From an uncultured Bacteroidales bacterium (GTDB lineage Bacteria; Bacteroidota; Bacteroidia; Bacteroidales; Marinilabiliaceae), in NCBI GenBank assembly GCA_934717675.1, contig CAKUYZ010000040.1, positions 1-14,822 on the forward strand: 14,822 nucleotides of DNA, in the 5' to 3' direction. Both the position numbers and the translations under genes were made by a program. The notes beneath the pieces were generated by a model. The model saw nothing but the letters and a program-made list of their open reading frames with translations, was not told the DNA's origin and did no database searches. Of the stretch, positions 8,592 through 14,822 are shown one piece after another (the stretch's first letter is position 1; each line of letters begins with the position of its first letter).

Positions 8592-9359
8592 TCAGAGTTT
8601 TGAGACACTCACAATGGCATCAATATTATATTCTGCCAAGTAGGCCAATCCTTGAAGAACTAGGTTAGGGCTCGCAAATATGCCCTTTTTCGCTGTCAAA
8701 TCAAAATTTTTGTAATCACCGCCAGTGACCACCACTATGGCGTCCGGGGTCATCTCACGGAGTTTGCCGATAAAATGCTCCGCCTCAGCCCACACGCCGC
8801 ACATGACGCCAGAGGCTATGGCCTGGCGCGTGTCTCGCCCCATCACGTCGCCAAAGTAGTCATCTGCGCCGCACAGCGGCAGTTTGGCGGTGAAGGCATG
8901 GAGGGCGCGGAAACGCATGGCTATGCCAGGCGAGATGGCACCGCCGCGGAAATGGCCGTCGGCAGAGAGGAAGTCATACGTTATGGCTGTGCCGGCGTCA
9001 ATAACAAGGGCGTCTTTTCTGCCCCAAGTGGCCAGCACGCCAACGGCCCCGGCAATGCGGTCTGAACCCAGAGAGCGCGGCGTGACGTAGTCAATGACAA
9101 AGGGCAGCCTCATGTCCACCGTCAGCAAGGCCGTCGGCAGCCCGCCTTCCCTCATCTTGGCAACCATCTCTCCTGCGCCTTCGGCCACGCTGCTGACAAG
9201 GCAACCCGCCGCGCCGCACGAGCGCGCCATGCGCAACGCCTCGTCTACCGTCGTCTCATGGTCGGCCAGGCGTACGCCTGAAGTCAGGACGCCGCCATCG
9301 CTCAACGCGAGCTTGGACTTGGTGTTGCCCACGTCGATGGTCAAAACTTTGGAATTCAT
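8592..9359 (-). CDS. coaX: Type III pantothenate kinase
   Basis: A 255-residue cytosolic kinase of the CoaX (type III PanK) family that phosphorylates pantothenate in the first step of coenzyme A synthesis. This type needs a monovalent cation and is not inhibited by CoA. Family signatures are in order: the ASKHA phosphate-binding motif TIDVGNTKSK (7-16), the pantothenate-binding YVTPRSLGSDRIAG (91-104), DAGTAITYDF (121-130) with a catalytic-type aspartate, GGAISPG (139-145) and VTGGDY (211-216). The length agrees with the family (about 240-260). The start at 9359 is chosen because it places the motif at the usual distance from the N-terminus; an upstream in-frame extension would overlap the preceding gene. 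It follows the metallo-beta-lactamase-fold gene by 14 bp, so the two are probably co-transcribed. Confidence 0.95.
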   Translation of the reverse strand: MNSKVLTIDVGNTKSKLALSDGGVLTSGVRLADHETTVDEALRMARSCGAAGCLVSSVAEGAGEMVAKMREGGLPTALLTVDMRLPFVIDYVTPRSLGSDRIAGAVGVLATWGRKDALVIDAGTAITYDFLSADGHFRGGAISPGIAMRFRALHAFTAKLPLCGADDYFGDVMGRDTRQAIASGVMCGVWAEAEHFIGKLREMTPDAIVVVTGGDYKNFDLTAKKGIFASPNLVLQGLAYLAEYNIDAIVSVSKL

Positions 9360-9373
9360 GTTTTTCGCCTTGC

Positions 9374-10231
9374 TTAGCATACGGTCAGCGGCACTCGGTC
9401 CAGACGTTTGGGAATCTCTATCACTGGCGGGACGCACGCCGAGCCCTCGGGCGTGATGCGCCAAATGTCGCTCGCCTCGTGGCGGCTCATCACCCTGATG
9501 GTATATTGCCCAGCCAGATCCTCAAAGGCTTTCAGGGCGATGTCTGGCCGGTTGTTGTCTTGGCTGATGTGCGAGAGGAATATGGTGTGAAGCTTCTGCG
9601 GGCGCAGCCGCCTGACGGTCTCTGCGGCCTGATCGTTGGAGAGATGGCCGCAGCCAGACACTATGCGCCTCTTGAGGTGCTCGGGGTAACGCCCATTGCG
9701 GAGCATGTCCGGGTCATAGTTCGACTCAAGGAACGCGGCATGGCACTGGCACAGGCTCTCGTCAAGCCCCGCGCACGGCGCGCCAATGTCTGTAAAGACA
9801 CCCACGCTCACGCCGCCTGCCTCGACGCGGAAACTGCATGGCTCCACCACATCGTGCGGCTTGGCGAAGCTGTGGACGACGAACGAGCCCACGGAGAGCC
9901 GCTCACCGATGTCGAAAAACCTCACCGAGCCCTGCTCCGGGCGATATTTCTCCCTCATGCCGTCGAATGTGCCGCGGGTCATGTAGGCCACGGCACCCGT
10001 CTGACGGCACAAGGCCGGCAAGCCATACACATGATCAGAATGCTCATGCGAGACCAAGACGGCCTTAATCTTCCGCAGGTCGATGTGGCGGGTCTGCGCC
10101 CTATTCTTCAACCGCCTGAAGCTGATGCCCATATCGACCACCACGGCCTCGCCGCAATACTCAATATAATATATGTTTCCGTTGCTTCCCGAAGCCAGGG
10201 AGCAGACTGTCAGTTCTTCCACCTTTTGCAA
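9374..10231 (-). CDS. YycJ/WalJ-type metallo-beta-lactamase-fold hydrolase, non-ATG start
   Basis: A 285-residue cytosolic protein of the YycJ/WalJ branch of the metallo-beta-lactamase fold. The branch is usually annotated as a metal-dependent hydrolase with possible 5'-exonuclease activity and a link to DNA repair or cell-wall signalling; the exact substrate is uncertain. Features in order: SLASGSNGNIYYIE (11-24), VVVDMGIS (30-37), metal-binding SHEHSDH (61-67), FAKPHD (122-127), FTDIG (146-150), ESNYDPDML (169-177), the family motif GHLSND (195-200), and LSHISQDNN (219-227). A stop (TAA at 10250-10252) lies seven codons upstream of the TTG at 10229-10231, and no ATG occurs until well inside the fold. 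Translation must therefore begin at this TTG or at the GTG three codons later (10222). AAGGGG about 13 nt upstream of the TTG could serve as a distant ribosome site. Confidence 0.88.
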   Translation of the reverse strand: MQKVEELTVCSLASGSNGNIYYIEYCGEAVVVDMGISFRRLKNRAQTRHIDLRKIKAVLVSHEHSDHVYGLPALCRQTGAVAYMTRGTFDGMREKYRPEQGSVRFFDIGERLSVGSFVVHSFAKPHDVVEPCSFRVEAGGVSVGVFTDIGAPCAGLDESLCQCHAAFLESNYDPDMLRNGRYPEHLKRRIVSGCGHLSNDQAAETVRRLRPQKLHTIFLSHISQDNNRPDIALKAFEDLAGQYTIRVMSRHEASDIWRITPEGSACVPPVIEIPKRLDRVPLTVC

Positions 10232-10272
10232 ATCTCTGCGCGCCGCCCCTTACGGCGACCACGAAAAACCTC

Positions 10273-10303
10273 GCAATTTACGACTTTTGCGCCGAATTGG
10301 CAA
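10273..10303 (-). promoter_or_regulatory. Possible promoter for the MBL-coaX unit
   Basis: Reading the minus strand, TTG (10301-10303) is followed after exactly 20 bp by TAAATTGC (10273-10280). This is close to the Bacteroidetes -33 TTG / -7 TAnnTTTGC arrangement but with a weaker -7 element. It is about 40 bp upstream of the TTG start and would be the natural promoter for the hydrolase and coaX. It overlaps the opposite-strand promoter. Confidence 0.3.
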
Positions 10304-10318
10304 TTATGGGTATCTTTG
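10287..10318 (+). promoter_or_regulatory. Bacteroidetes-type promoter of the HAD gene
   Basis: TATCTTTG at 10311-10318 matches the Bacteroidetes -7 consensus TAnnTTTG exactly. TTTTG at 10285-10289 supplies the -33 TTG, with a 21-bp spacer. Transcription should begin around 10321-10323, leaving a leader of about 22 nt before the ATG at 10345. No Shine-Dalgarno sequence is seen in that leader. A near-palindrome AATTG-G-CAATT (10295-10305) lies in the spacer. Confidence 0.75.
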
Positions 10319-10344
10319 CGGACACTTTGACAGCCATTGCCACA

Positions 10345-11037
10345 ATGATAAGAGCAGTATTTTTCGACATGGACGGCGTGTTGTATGACAGCATGCCAAA
10401 CCACGAATATTCTTGGTGCAAAGCCTTTGAGGCCGAGGGCATTGCTTTTCGGCCAGAGGAGGCCTACGCCAACGAGGGACGCACGGCCCGCGGCACCATC
10501 AACCTGGTGTTCAACCGTGAACTAGGCCACGCCGCCACGGACGAAGACGTGGAGCGCATCTACGCCTACAAGACAAGCCTTATGCGCAGCCGACCGCAGC
10601 CGCCGTTCCTTCCACGGATGCGCGAGCTGCTGCTCTCGCTGCCGTCTTTGGGCGTCAAGGTGTTCGTCGTGACCGGCTCCCGCCAGCCATCGCTCGTGGG
10701 CAAGCTGCATGACGCTTTCGGCATTGGGCAGGACACGCTGGTGTGCGGCGCCGATGTGAAGCGCGGCAAGCCGGACCCGGAGCCATATCTCATGGCCTTG
10801 GAGCGCAGCGGCTACGGTGCGAGCGAATGCCTTGTGGTGGAGAACGCCCCCTTGGGCATCATATCTGGCAAGGCCGCAGGCCTGACGGTGTGGGCGGTCA
10901 ACACGGGCAAGCTTCCCGACAGCGCGCTGACGGAGGCCGGCGCCGACCGTCTGTTTCACTCCACGACGGAGCTGGCGGCCGAACTGACCGACACCGTGAC
11001 GGCCCAGCGGGCCACGGGGGCGCAAAAGCGTCAGTAG
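10345..11037 (+). CDS. HAD-superfamily phosphatase/phosphomutase (subfamily IA)
   Basis: A 230-residue haloacid-dehalogenase-fold enzyme. Motif I is FFDMDGVLYDS with nucleophile D8 and acid D10. A helical cap domain follows (about 15-90). Motif II is VVTGSRQ (T110), motif III is the lysine in KRGKPDPEPY (K142), and motif IV is VVENAPLGI (E166). The wording of motifs III and IV is that of the beta-phosphoglucomutase / phosphoglycolate phosphatase-like group; the substrate cannot be told from sequence. The start at 10345 is chosen because it puts motif I at the usual residues 6-12 and follows a promoter by about 25 bp; an earlier in-frame ATG at 10297 would lie inside the promoter. The stop TAG overlaps the stop of the convergent gene. 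The last 15 residues are low-complexity and probably disordered. Confidence 0.9.
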   Translation: MIRAVFFDMDGVLYDSMPNHEYSWCKAFEAEGIAFRPEEAYANEGRTARGTINLVFNRELGHAATDEDVERIYAYKTSLMRSRPQPPFLPRMRELLLSLPSLGVKVFVVTGSRQPSLVGKLHDAFGIGQDTLVCGADVKRGKPDPEPYLMALERSGYGASECLVVENAPLGIISGKAAGLTVWAVNTGKLPDSALTEAGADRLFHSTTELAAELTDTVTAQRATGAQKRQ

Positions 11038-12107
11038 GCCACTTTGATCATGACCGGCAAGTGGTCCGATATGCCGCCAACGCCATCATCCCCAACATTG
11101 TAACGGCGACCCAGATATGTGCGGCGCGGCTTCATGCCGGTGTTGCGGTCGTCTGGCTCAAGCATAAAAGAGCGCTTGACAACAGAGAAAGCGGGCCTGC
11201 CCTTGGCACATACGCCACGCGTGACGATGATGTGGTCTATGGTGTTCCAAACGCCATGGTATTTGTAAGAGAAGTCTTCCGTGTCGGCAGACAGGTTCAT
11301 GAGTTTGCAAGAGTCACAATGCGTGCGCGCCCCAAGGAAATTGGTGAGCGACGGCTCCGAGGCCACGTCATTGAAATCTCCCATCATTATGATTTTGGCG
11401 TCGGGGTCGGTGGCCAAGATTGAGTCGCAGACCTGCCGCGCGCGTTGCGCCACGAACTTGCGCAACGGGATGGTGCGCTCCGCCCCGCCATATTTAGACG
11501 GCCAGTGATTGACCAGGAAGTGGAACGTGGCGTTGCCTCGCAGCGTGCGCATCTTGGCGTAAAGAATGTCTCGCGTGAAGAGATCCAGAGCGGCGCACGA
11601 GGCGTATATAGGCCTCAGTTCCAGCGGCTCCATGGTGTAGGCATTATAGAGCAAGGCCGTGGCCACGCCGCGACGGTCTGGCGTGGGGAAGCAGACGGGG
11701 CGGTAGTGCAATGACCGCGAGTCCATGCCGCCATAGCGCACGAGCAAATCGGCGGCCGAGAGCCCCGTGCTGTCGGGTCCCTCCACCTCGCACAGGCCCA
11801 CAACGTCTGGCGTCCGCCAACCGTTGGCCGAGACTATGACTTGGGCAATTCGTTTGGCCTTCTGGCGCATGCGGGACTCAGTCCAATGGTATGCGCCATC
11901 GGGCGTGAAGTCGTCATCGTTCTTTTCCGGGTTGTCGGCAGGGTCAAAAAAATTCTCTACGTTGTAGCTCATCACAACAAGGGTATCCGCGGCGCCGCCG
12001 GCAGGCCTGCCTCCCGTCACTTTGCGAGAGGCGCAAGAGGCTGAGAGCAGTGCGACAGCCACACAAGCCATGAGGGCGCAGGCCCCTTTTCTTCTCATCA
12101 GTATCAT
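11031..12107 (-). CDS. Endonuclease/exonuclease/phosphatase-family lipoprotein
   Basis: A 358-residue protein of the DNase I-like (EEP) superfamily, metal-dependent phosphodiesterases or phosphomonoesterases. The N-terminus is a lipoprotein signal with lipobox LLSASC (C25), so the enzyme should be anchored in the envelope facing the periplasm or surface. Catalytic motifs in order: MSYNVENFFDP (asparagine), VVGLCEVEG (metal-binding glutamate), HFLVNHWPSKYGG (histidine), IIMMGDFNDVASEPS (D and N), NTIDHIIVT, and GGISDHLPVMI (final D-H). All expected residues are present, so it is probably active; the substrate (nucleic acid, phospholipid head group or other) is unknown. The ATG at 12107 is preferred because AGGAAGA lies 6 nt upstream, an unusually good Shine-Dalgarno sequence here. 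It is the last gene of the queH operon, 23 bp after the beta-helix gene. Confidence 0.9.
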   Translation of the reverse strand: MILMRRKGACALMACVAVALLSASCASRKVTGGRPAGGAADTLVVMSYNVENFFDPADNPEKNDDDFTPDGAYHWTESRMRQKAKRIAQVIVSANGWRTPDVVGLCEVEGPDSTGLSAADLLVRYGGMDSRSLHYRPVCFPTPDRRGVATALLYNAYTMEPLELRPIYASCAALDLFTRDILYAKMRTLRGNATFHFLVNHWPSKYGGAERTIPLRKFVAQRARQVCDSILATDPDAKIIMMGDFNDVASEPSLTNFLGARTHCDSCKLMNLSADTEDFSYKYHGVWNTIDHIIVTRGVCAKGRPAFSVVKRSFMLEPDDRNTGMKPRRTYLGRRYNVGDDGVGGISDHLPVMIKVAY

Positions 12108-12130
12108 CTGTTCTTCCTATTTTCTTTCTG

Positions 12131-13498
12131 TCATTTGTTTCTTTGCACCAAGGTCTGGAACGCCCCGGCCTGTATGGTGTCCACGCCCAGGCGCAGCACG
12201 CCCTCAAAATCGGTTGGCGCAGCCTCGGCCAATGACGCGTCAGCCAGCCCTACGGCCTCGGAGCGTGGAGTGAGCCTGTAATTGTCCGCCGCTCTGTCAG
12301 CAAAACGCGCATCTGAGGCCACGCGGCAATTGGGAAAGACAGCCTCCTCCGCCTCCACTTTTTTCTTATCGCCCTTAATCAAACAGTTGCGAAACAAGAC
12401 ATCGGACAGCGGCAAGGAGTCCACCACGACCTCGGCTGAGAGGAAGCCCATGATGATGGTGTTCATCACGTCGGCTCGCATCGCGGCCAAGCTGTCCGCC
12501 CTCACAATGCGCATGGCGGCCGCACGGCGCACATCCCACACATGGTAGTTGGCAATGGTGACGTGGAGCAGCCTGACGGAACCACCTGCGACATCTAACG
12601 TCGCGGCCCCGCTATTGGTCAGCAACGCATTGGACAACGACACATCCGCGCAGCGCGAACAGACGGCGGAACGCAGGGCGTCTCGCACCCACAGGCCGTC
12701 GGCCGTCACAGAAGAGGCGGAGTCCGCCACCACGCCGCTGGTGGGGCAAGCCACATCGGCATAGTTGAGAGAGGCCGAGCCGCCGCCGCGCACAAGCACG
12801 CCGCCCCACTGACCCGGGATGCCCTCATAGAAACCGTCTTGCCTCATGGGGCGAAACATGACGCGCCTGTCTGGCGCGCCCGCCACAACGAGCGAGCCCA
12901 GAACCTCCACCGCGCCGGCGCGAGACATAAGCACCTCAACGCCAGGCCCCACGACAAGCCGAGCCGAACTGGCGACTCGCAGAGTGTCAGACAGCAGATA
13001 TGGGACAGAGTCGCACAGCCACTCCGCATCGGACTCCACAACCCCGCCAACACGACACACGTTGAGCACCGACGCGTCGAGTACAGCCTCCCACACGTTG
13101 GCACCGCTCTCCACCACAATGCGATCTGTGAGCTTGGTCAGGGTGCGCCCACCCCTCGGCTCGGGCCTGCGGACGCTGGCGAATATGTAGAGGCTGTCTC
13201 CGTGCGCCAAACGCACATCGGACACATTGGAGAGCGGCCGCCCCCCTATGTTCACCCCAAAGCAAGAGGCATCGCCCCCCTCCAGGCGTATTCGCCCTAT
13301 GGTGACGTCGGCATCGCCCACATTGCGCAACGTAAGTTTGGCCGTGGGTGGGACTATGCCTGAATATATGGTGTCAAAAGAGAGCGTGTCTGAGGAGAAA
13401 ACCAGGTCTCGCGCACCGGGGAGAGATGAGAAATCCCTCTCGCAGCCCACAATGGCAATGGTGGCGGCCAAGACGGCTATGGCGACTACAGCCCTCAT
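12131..13498 (-). CDS. Right-handed beta-helix lipoprotein of unknown function
   Basis: A 455-residue lipoprotein with a short signal ending in lipobox AIVGC (C19). Residues 30-150 are a beta-sandwich with the line LVFSSDTLSFDTIYSGIVPPTAK, then LTLRNVGDADVTIGRIRLEGG and GDSLYIFASV. This is the pattern I associate with a conserved Bacteroidales family (FSTDTVSFDTVF...). From about 160 to 400 there are short repeated strand-turns typical of a right-handed parallel beta-helix (ARLVVGPGVEVLMSR, AVEVLGSLVVAGAPDRRVMF, GQWGGVLVRGGGSASLNYAD, LLHVTIANYH, VMNTIIMGF). Such helices often bind or cleave polysaccharide, but no catalytic residues can be named, so the function is unknown. Its ATG shares four bases (ATGA) with the queH stop, implying translational coupling, and the EEP lipoprotein follows 23 bp later. 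The fold is well supported; the role is not. Confidence 0.8.
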   Translation of the reverse strand: MRAVVAIAVLAATIAIVGCERDFSSLPGARDLVFSSDTLSFDTIYSGIVPPTAKLTLRNVGDADVTIGRIRLEGGDASCFGVNIGGRPLSNVSDVRLAHGDSLYIFASVRRPEPRGGRTLTKLTDRIVVESGANVWEAVLDASVLNVCRVGGVVESDAEWLCDSVPYLLSDTLRVASSARLVVGPGVEVLMSRAGAVEVLGSLVVAGAPDRRVMFRPMRQDGFYEGIPGQWGGVLVRGGGSASLNYADVACPTSGVVADSASSVTADGLWVRDALRSAVCSRCADVSLSNALLTNSGAATLDVAGGSVRLLHVTIANYHVWDVRRAAAMRIVRADSLAAMRADVMNTIIMGFLSAEVVVDSLPLSDVLFRNCLIKGDKKKVEAEEAVFPNCRVASDARFADRAADNYRLTPRSEAVGLADASLAEAAPTDFEGVLRLGVDTIQAGAFQTLVQRNK

Positions 13499-14106
13499 AA
13501 GCTCACCTCCCCGCTCTCCATTGTGGCCTTGGCCATGGCGCCATTCCTCATGCTAAACTCGCAACCGCAATACAGTTGATTGTAGAAAGCGAACTCGCGC
13601 AGCAAGGCCGCCCGCCTCTCACTGAGGCCGTCTTTCCGCCAGTTTTGGTGCCAAAACGTCACTCCGGTCTCACTCTCCGCCCAGGCGCCAGCCTCGTCAA
13701 TCTGCAACTGGCTCTTCCACCGCGAAGAGGCCAAGGTGGTGGTCAGACACCCGCATCCCATCTCCTGGGCTGCCAACGCCGAGCCGCGCAAGCGCATCAT
13801 GAAGCAACGCAGGCAGCGCGAGCCACGCTCAGGCTCGTCTTCCAAGCCGCGGACGGAGTCGAGCCACGCCTCGTGGTCATACGGGCCCTCGACCCACCGC
13901 AAGCCTTGCGCCTCGGCGTGCCGACGGCTCTCGTCTCGACGATGGACATACTCGTCATAGGGGTATATGTTTGGATTATAATAATAGACGACGGGGCGGA
14001 CGCCATGCGCCAGCATCCACTCCACTATGGCCGAGGAACAAGGCGCGCAACAGGCGTGGAGCATGACAGGCTCCGAGGGCGGGGGCGTGAGCGCGGGACG
14101 TTTCAT
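13495..14106 (-). CDS. queH: Epoxyqueuosine reductase QueH
   Basis: A 203-residue cytosolic enzyme that reduces epoxyqueuosine in tRNA to queuosine, the last step of queuosine synthesis. QueH is the non-cobalamin replacement for QueG. Family motifs: LHACCAPCSS (16-25) with the adjacent cysteines C19 and C20, YYYNPNIYPYDEYVHR (41-56), ERGSRCLRCFMMRL (93-106) with C98-x-x-C101, CLTTTLASSRWKS (120-132), FWHQNWRKDGL (151-161) and YNQLYCGCEFS (175-185). The cysteine pair and CxxC are the Fe-S ligands described for the family. Length is normal. It is first in a minus-strand operon with two lipoproteins. It begins at the ATG at 14106 and overlaps the next gene by four bases. A proline-rich stretch (residues 4-13) precedes the first motif; a second in-frame ATG (M15) would remove it. 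Confidence 0.93.
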   Translation of the reverse strand: MKRPALTPPPSEPVMLHACCAPCSSAIVEWMLAHGVRPVVYYYNPNIYPYDEYVHRRDESRRHAEAQGLRWVEGPYDHEAWLDSVRGLEDEPERGSRCLRCFMMRLRGSALAAQEMGCGCLTTTLASSRWKSQLQIDEAGAWAESETGVTFWHQNWRKDGLSERRAALLREFAFYNQLYCGCEFSMRNGAMAKATMESGEVSL

Positions 14107-14135
14107 GTCACACTCAATTTTTTGTTTGTCGAAAT

Positions 14136-14147
14136 GCCAATATTGGC
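14136..14147. promoter_or_regulatory. 12-bp perfect palindrome between queH and the NUDIX gene
   Basis: GCCAATATTGGC is perfectly self-complementary and lies in the 78-bp divergent intergenic region, just upstream of the -33 position of the plus-strand promoter. Symmetric sites of this length in divergent regions are typical operators for dimeric regulators. No regulator is encoded in the window, so the assignment is a guess from position and symmetry. Confidence 0.4.
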
Positions 14148-14170
14148 GTGCTAAGGTAGCTGTTTATTAT

Positions 14171-14178
14171 TACTTTTG
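14171..14178 (+). promoter_or_regulatory. -7 element of the NUDIX gene promoter
   Basis: TACTTTTG matches TAnnTTTG exactly. The position 20 bp upstream (14148-14150) reads GTG rather than TTG, so the -33 element is weak. The element ends only 6 bp before the ATG at 14185, so the transcript would have almost no leader. Confidence 0.5.
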
Positions 14179-14184
14179 ACCCCA

Positions 14185-14742
14185 ATGGAAACAAAAGAAA
14201 ACGACCCGAAGAGGTGGACTGTGCTGAGCAGCGAATATGTGATGCGCAACCCTTGGCTCACCGTCCGCCGCGACCACATTCGCCAACCCAGCGGGGTGGA
14301 GATACCCGACTATTGGGTGCTGGAATATCCTGAGTGGGTGAACGTCATAGCCATAACGGCCGACGGGAGTCACGTGATGGAACGCCAATATCGGCACGCC
14401 ATGGGCTGGACGGCCTATGAGATTTGCGCCGGATGCGCGGAGAGCGGGGAGGCACCCATAGATGCCGCAAGGCGGGAGCTGATGGAGGAGACGGGCTATG
14501 CGGGCGGCACGTGGGAGGAGATCCTGACCATCTCGCCAAACGGCACGTCCATGACCAACATGACCCACTGTTTCGTGGCCCGCGGCGTGGAGCGCGCCGG
14601 GGACGCTCGTCAAGAGCCTACGGAAGACATTGACGTGACGCTGATGGACGAAGAGGCCGTGCGCAAACTGCTGGAGGGCCAACAGATTGTCCAGGCCACC
14701 ATGGTTGCCCCGCTTTGGAAATATTTTGCCCAGAAGGGATAG
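14185..14742 (+). CDS. NUDIX hydrolase, ADP-ribose pyrophosphatase-like
   Basis: A 185-residue cytosolic NUDIX enzyme. These split nucleoside diphosphates linked to another group (X), using Mg or Mn held by the NUDIX box. The box is complete: G83-x5-E89-x7-R97-E98-L-x-E101-E102-x-G104-Y, within GCAESGE...RRELMEETGY. The preceding beta-strands (DYWVLEYPEWVNVIAIT, HVMERQYRHAMG) and the YEICAG lead-in resemble the ADP-ribose pyrophosphatase (NudF) group, in which E-x-P-A-G precedes the box. Here the residue before A-G is C instead of P, so the substrate is not certain. The ATG at 14185 is chosen; the TTG three codons earlier overlaps the -7 element of the promoter. It is divergent from queH, and its stop is 7 bp from the stop of the convergent partial gene. 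Confidence 0.9.
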   Translation: METKENDPKRWTVLSSEYVMRNPWLTVRRDHIRQPSGVEIPDYWVLEYPEWVNVIAITADGSHVMERQYRHAMGWTAYEICAGCAESGEAPIDAARRELMEETGYAGGTWEEILTISPNGTSMTNMTHCFVARGVERAGDARQEPTEDIDVTLMDEEAVRKLLEGQQIVQATMVAPLWKYFAQKG

Positions 14743-14749
14743 GCGCGGC

Positions 14750-14822
14750 TCAAGCCTTCACCTTGAAGACAATCTTGCGGACCCGCCCACGCCCGCCCGT
14801 GGCCTCAAGGCAAGGCGCATGG
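14750..14822 (-). CDS. Unidentified gene, C-terminal end only
   Basis: On the minus strand a frame enters the window at its right edge and ends at TGA (14750-14752), giving a 23-residue tail rich in basic residues with a final strand RKIVFKVKA. It is convergent with the NUDIX gene, with 7 bp between stops, a spacing that fits this compact genome and favours a real gene end. The tail is too short to identify; a chance open frame remains possible. Confidence 0.4.
   Translation of the reverse strand, partial: HAPCLEATGGRGRVRKIVFKVKA

Noticed and set aside
9360..9464. N-terminal extension of coaX by 35 residues
   Set aside because: It overlaps the end of the preceding gene and would place the phosphate-binding motif far from its usual N-terminal position.
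9479..10330. 283-codon plus-strand open frame
   Set aside because: It is antisense to the YycJ/WalJ-type hydrolase, whose metal-binding motifs are unmistakable, and it ends inside the HAD promoter region.
14176..14184. Upstream TTG start for the NUDIX gene
   Set aside because: The TTG overlaps the end of the -7 promoter element and so is unlikely to be transcribed; the ATG at 14185 is simpler.
1..14822. Defence system, mobile element, CRISPR array or prophage
   Set aside because: No transposase, integrase, nuclease-ATPase pair, terminal repeat or spaced direct repeat was found on either strand; the genes are housekeeping and envelope functions.

Overview
The window looks like chromosomal DNA from a GC-rich member of the Bacteroidales (Bacteroidota), probably from a metagenome assembly. 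The evidence is the gene families (a Bacteroidales-type LptC lipoprotein, a secreted TPR protein that resembles a conserved Bacteroidales family, an alpha-2-macroglobulin of about 1,860 residues, a beta-helix lipoprotein with a Bacteroidales-style N-terminus), Bacteroidetes promoter elements (TAnnTTTG at -7, TTG about 20 bp upstream) and mostly weak Shine-Dalgarno sequences. I cannot name a genus. No mobile element, rRNA, tRNA or CRISPR array was seen.

Left part (1-6268, all minus strand): a large secreted alpha-2-macroglobulin-family protein is followed 23 bp downstream by a bcp-type peroxiredoxin. The peroxiredoxin is broken by an in-frame TAG. About six residues later its reading frame runs into an unrelated GH99/WbsX-like protein with different glutamate codon use. 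This join is the strangest thing in the window and is probably a chimeric contig end.

Middle left (6347-9359, minus strand): coaX (type III pantothenate kinase), a 229-bp gap with a probable terminator, a secreted TPR protein, lptC and a strong intrinsic terminator. Upstream of coaX, 14 bp away and probably in the same transcript, lies a YycJ/WalJ-type metallo-beta-lactamase-fold hydrolase (9374-10231) that appears to start at a non-ATG codon.

Middle right (10232-11037): a divergent promoter region with a near-consensus Bacteroidetes promoter drives a HAD-family phosphatase/phosphomutase on the plus strand. Its stop codon overlaps tail to tail with the next minus-strand gene.

Right part (11031-14822): a compact minus-strand operon of queH (epoxyqueuosine reductase), a beta-helix lipoprotein coupled to it by an ATGA overlap, and an endonuclease/exonuclease/phosphatase-family lipoprotein. 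Divergent from queH is a NUDIX hydrolase on the plus strand. Its -7 element almost touches the ATG, and a perfect 12-bp palindrome lies just upstream. The last 70 bases hold the end of an unidentified convergent minus-strand gene.

Overall this is housekeeping and cell-envelope content: LPS transport, lipoproteins, CoA and queuosine biosynthesis, and nucleotide and phosphate-ester hydrolysis. I do not see a defence island or another clearly new system. The points most worth checking are the chimeric left edge, the missing thioester in the macroglobulin, the divergent promoter regions and the uncharacterised beta-helix lipoprotein.
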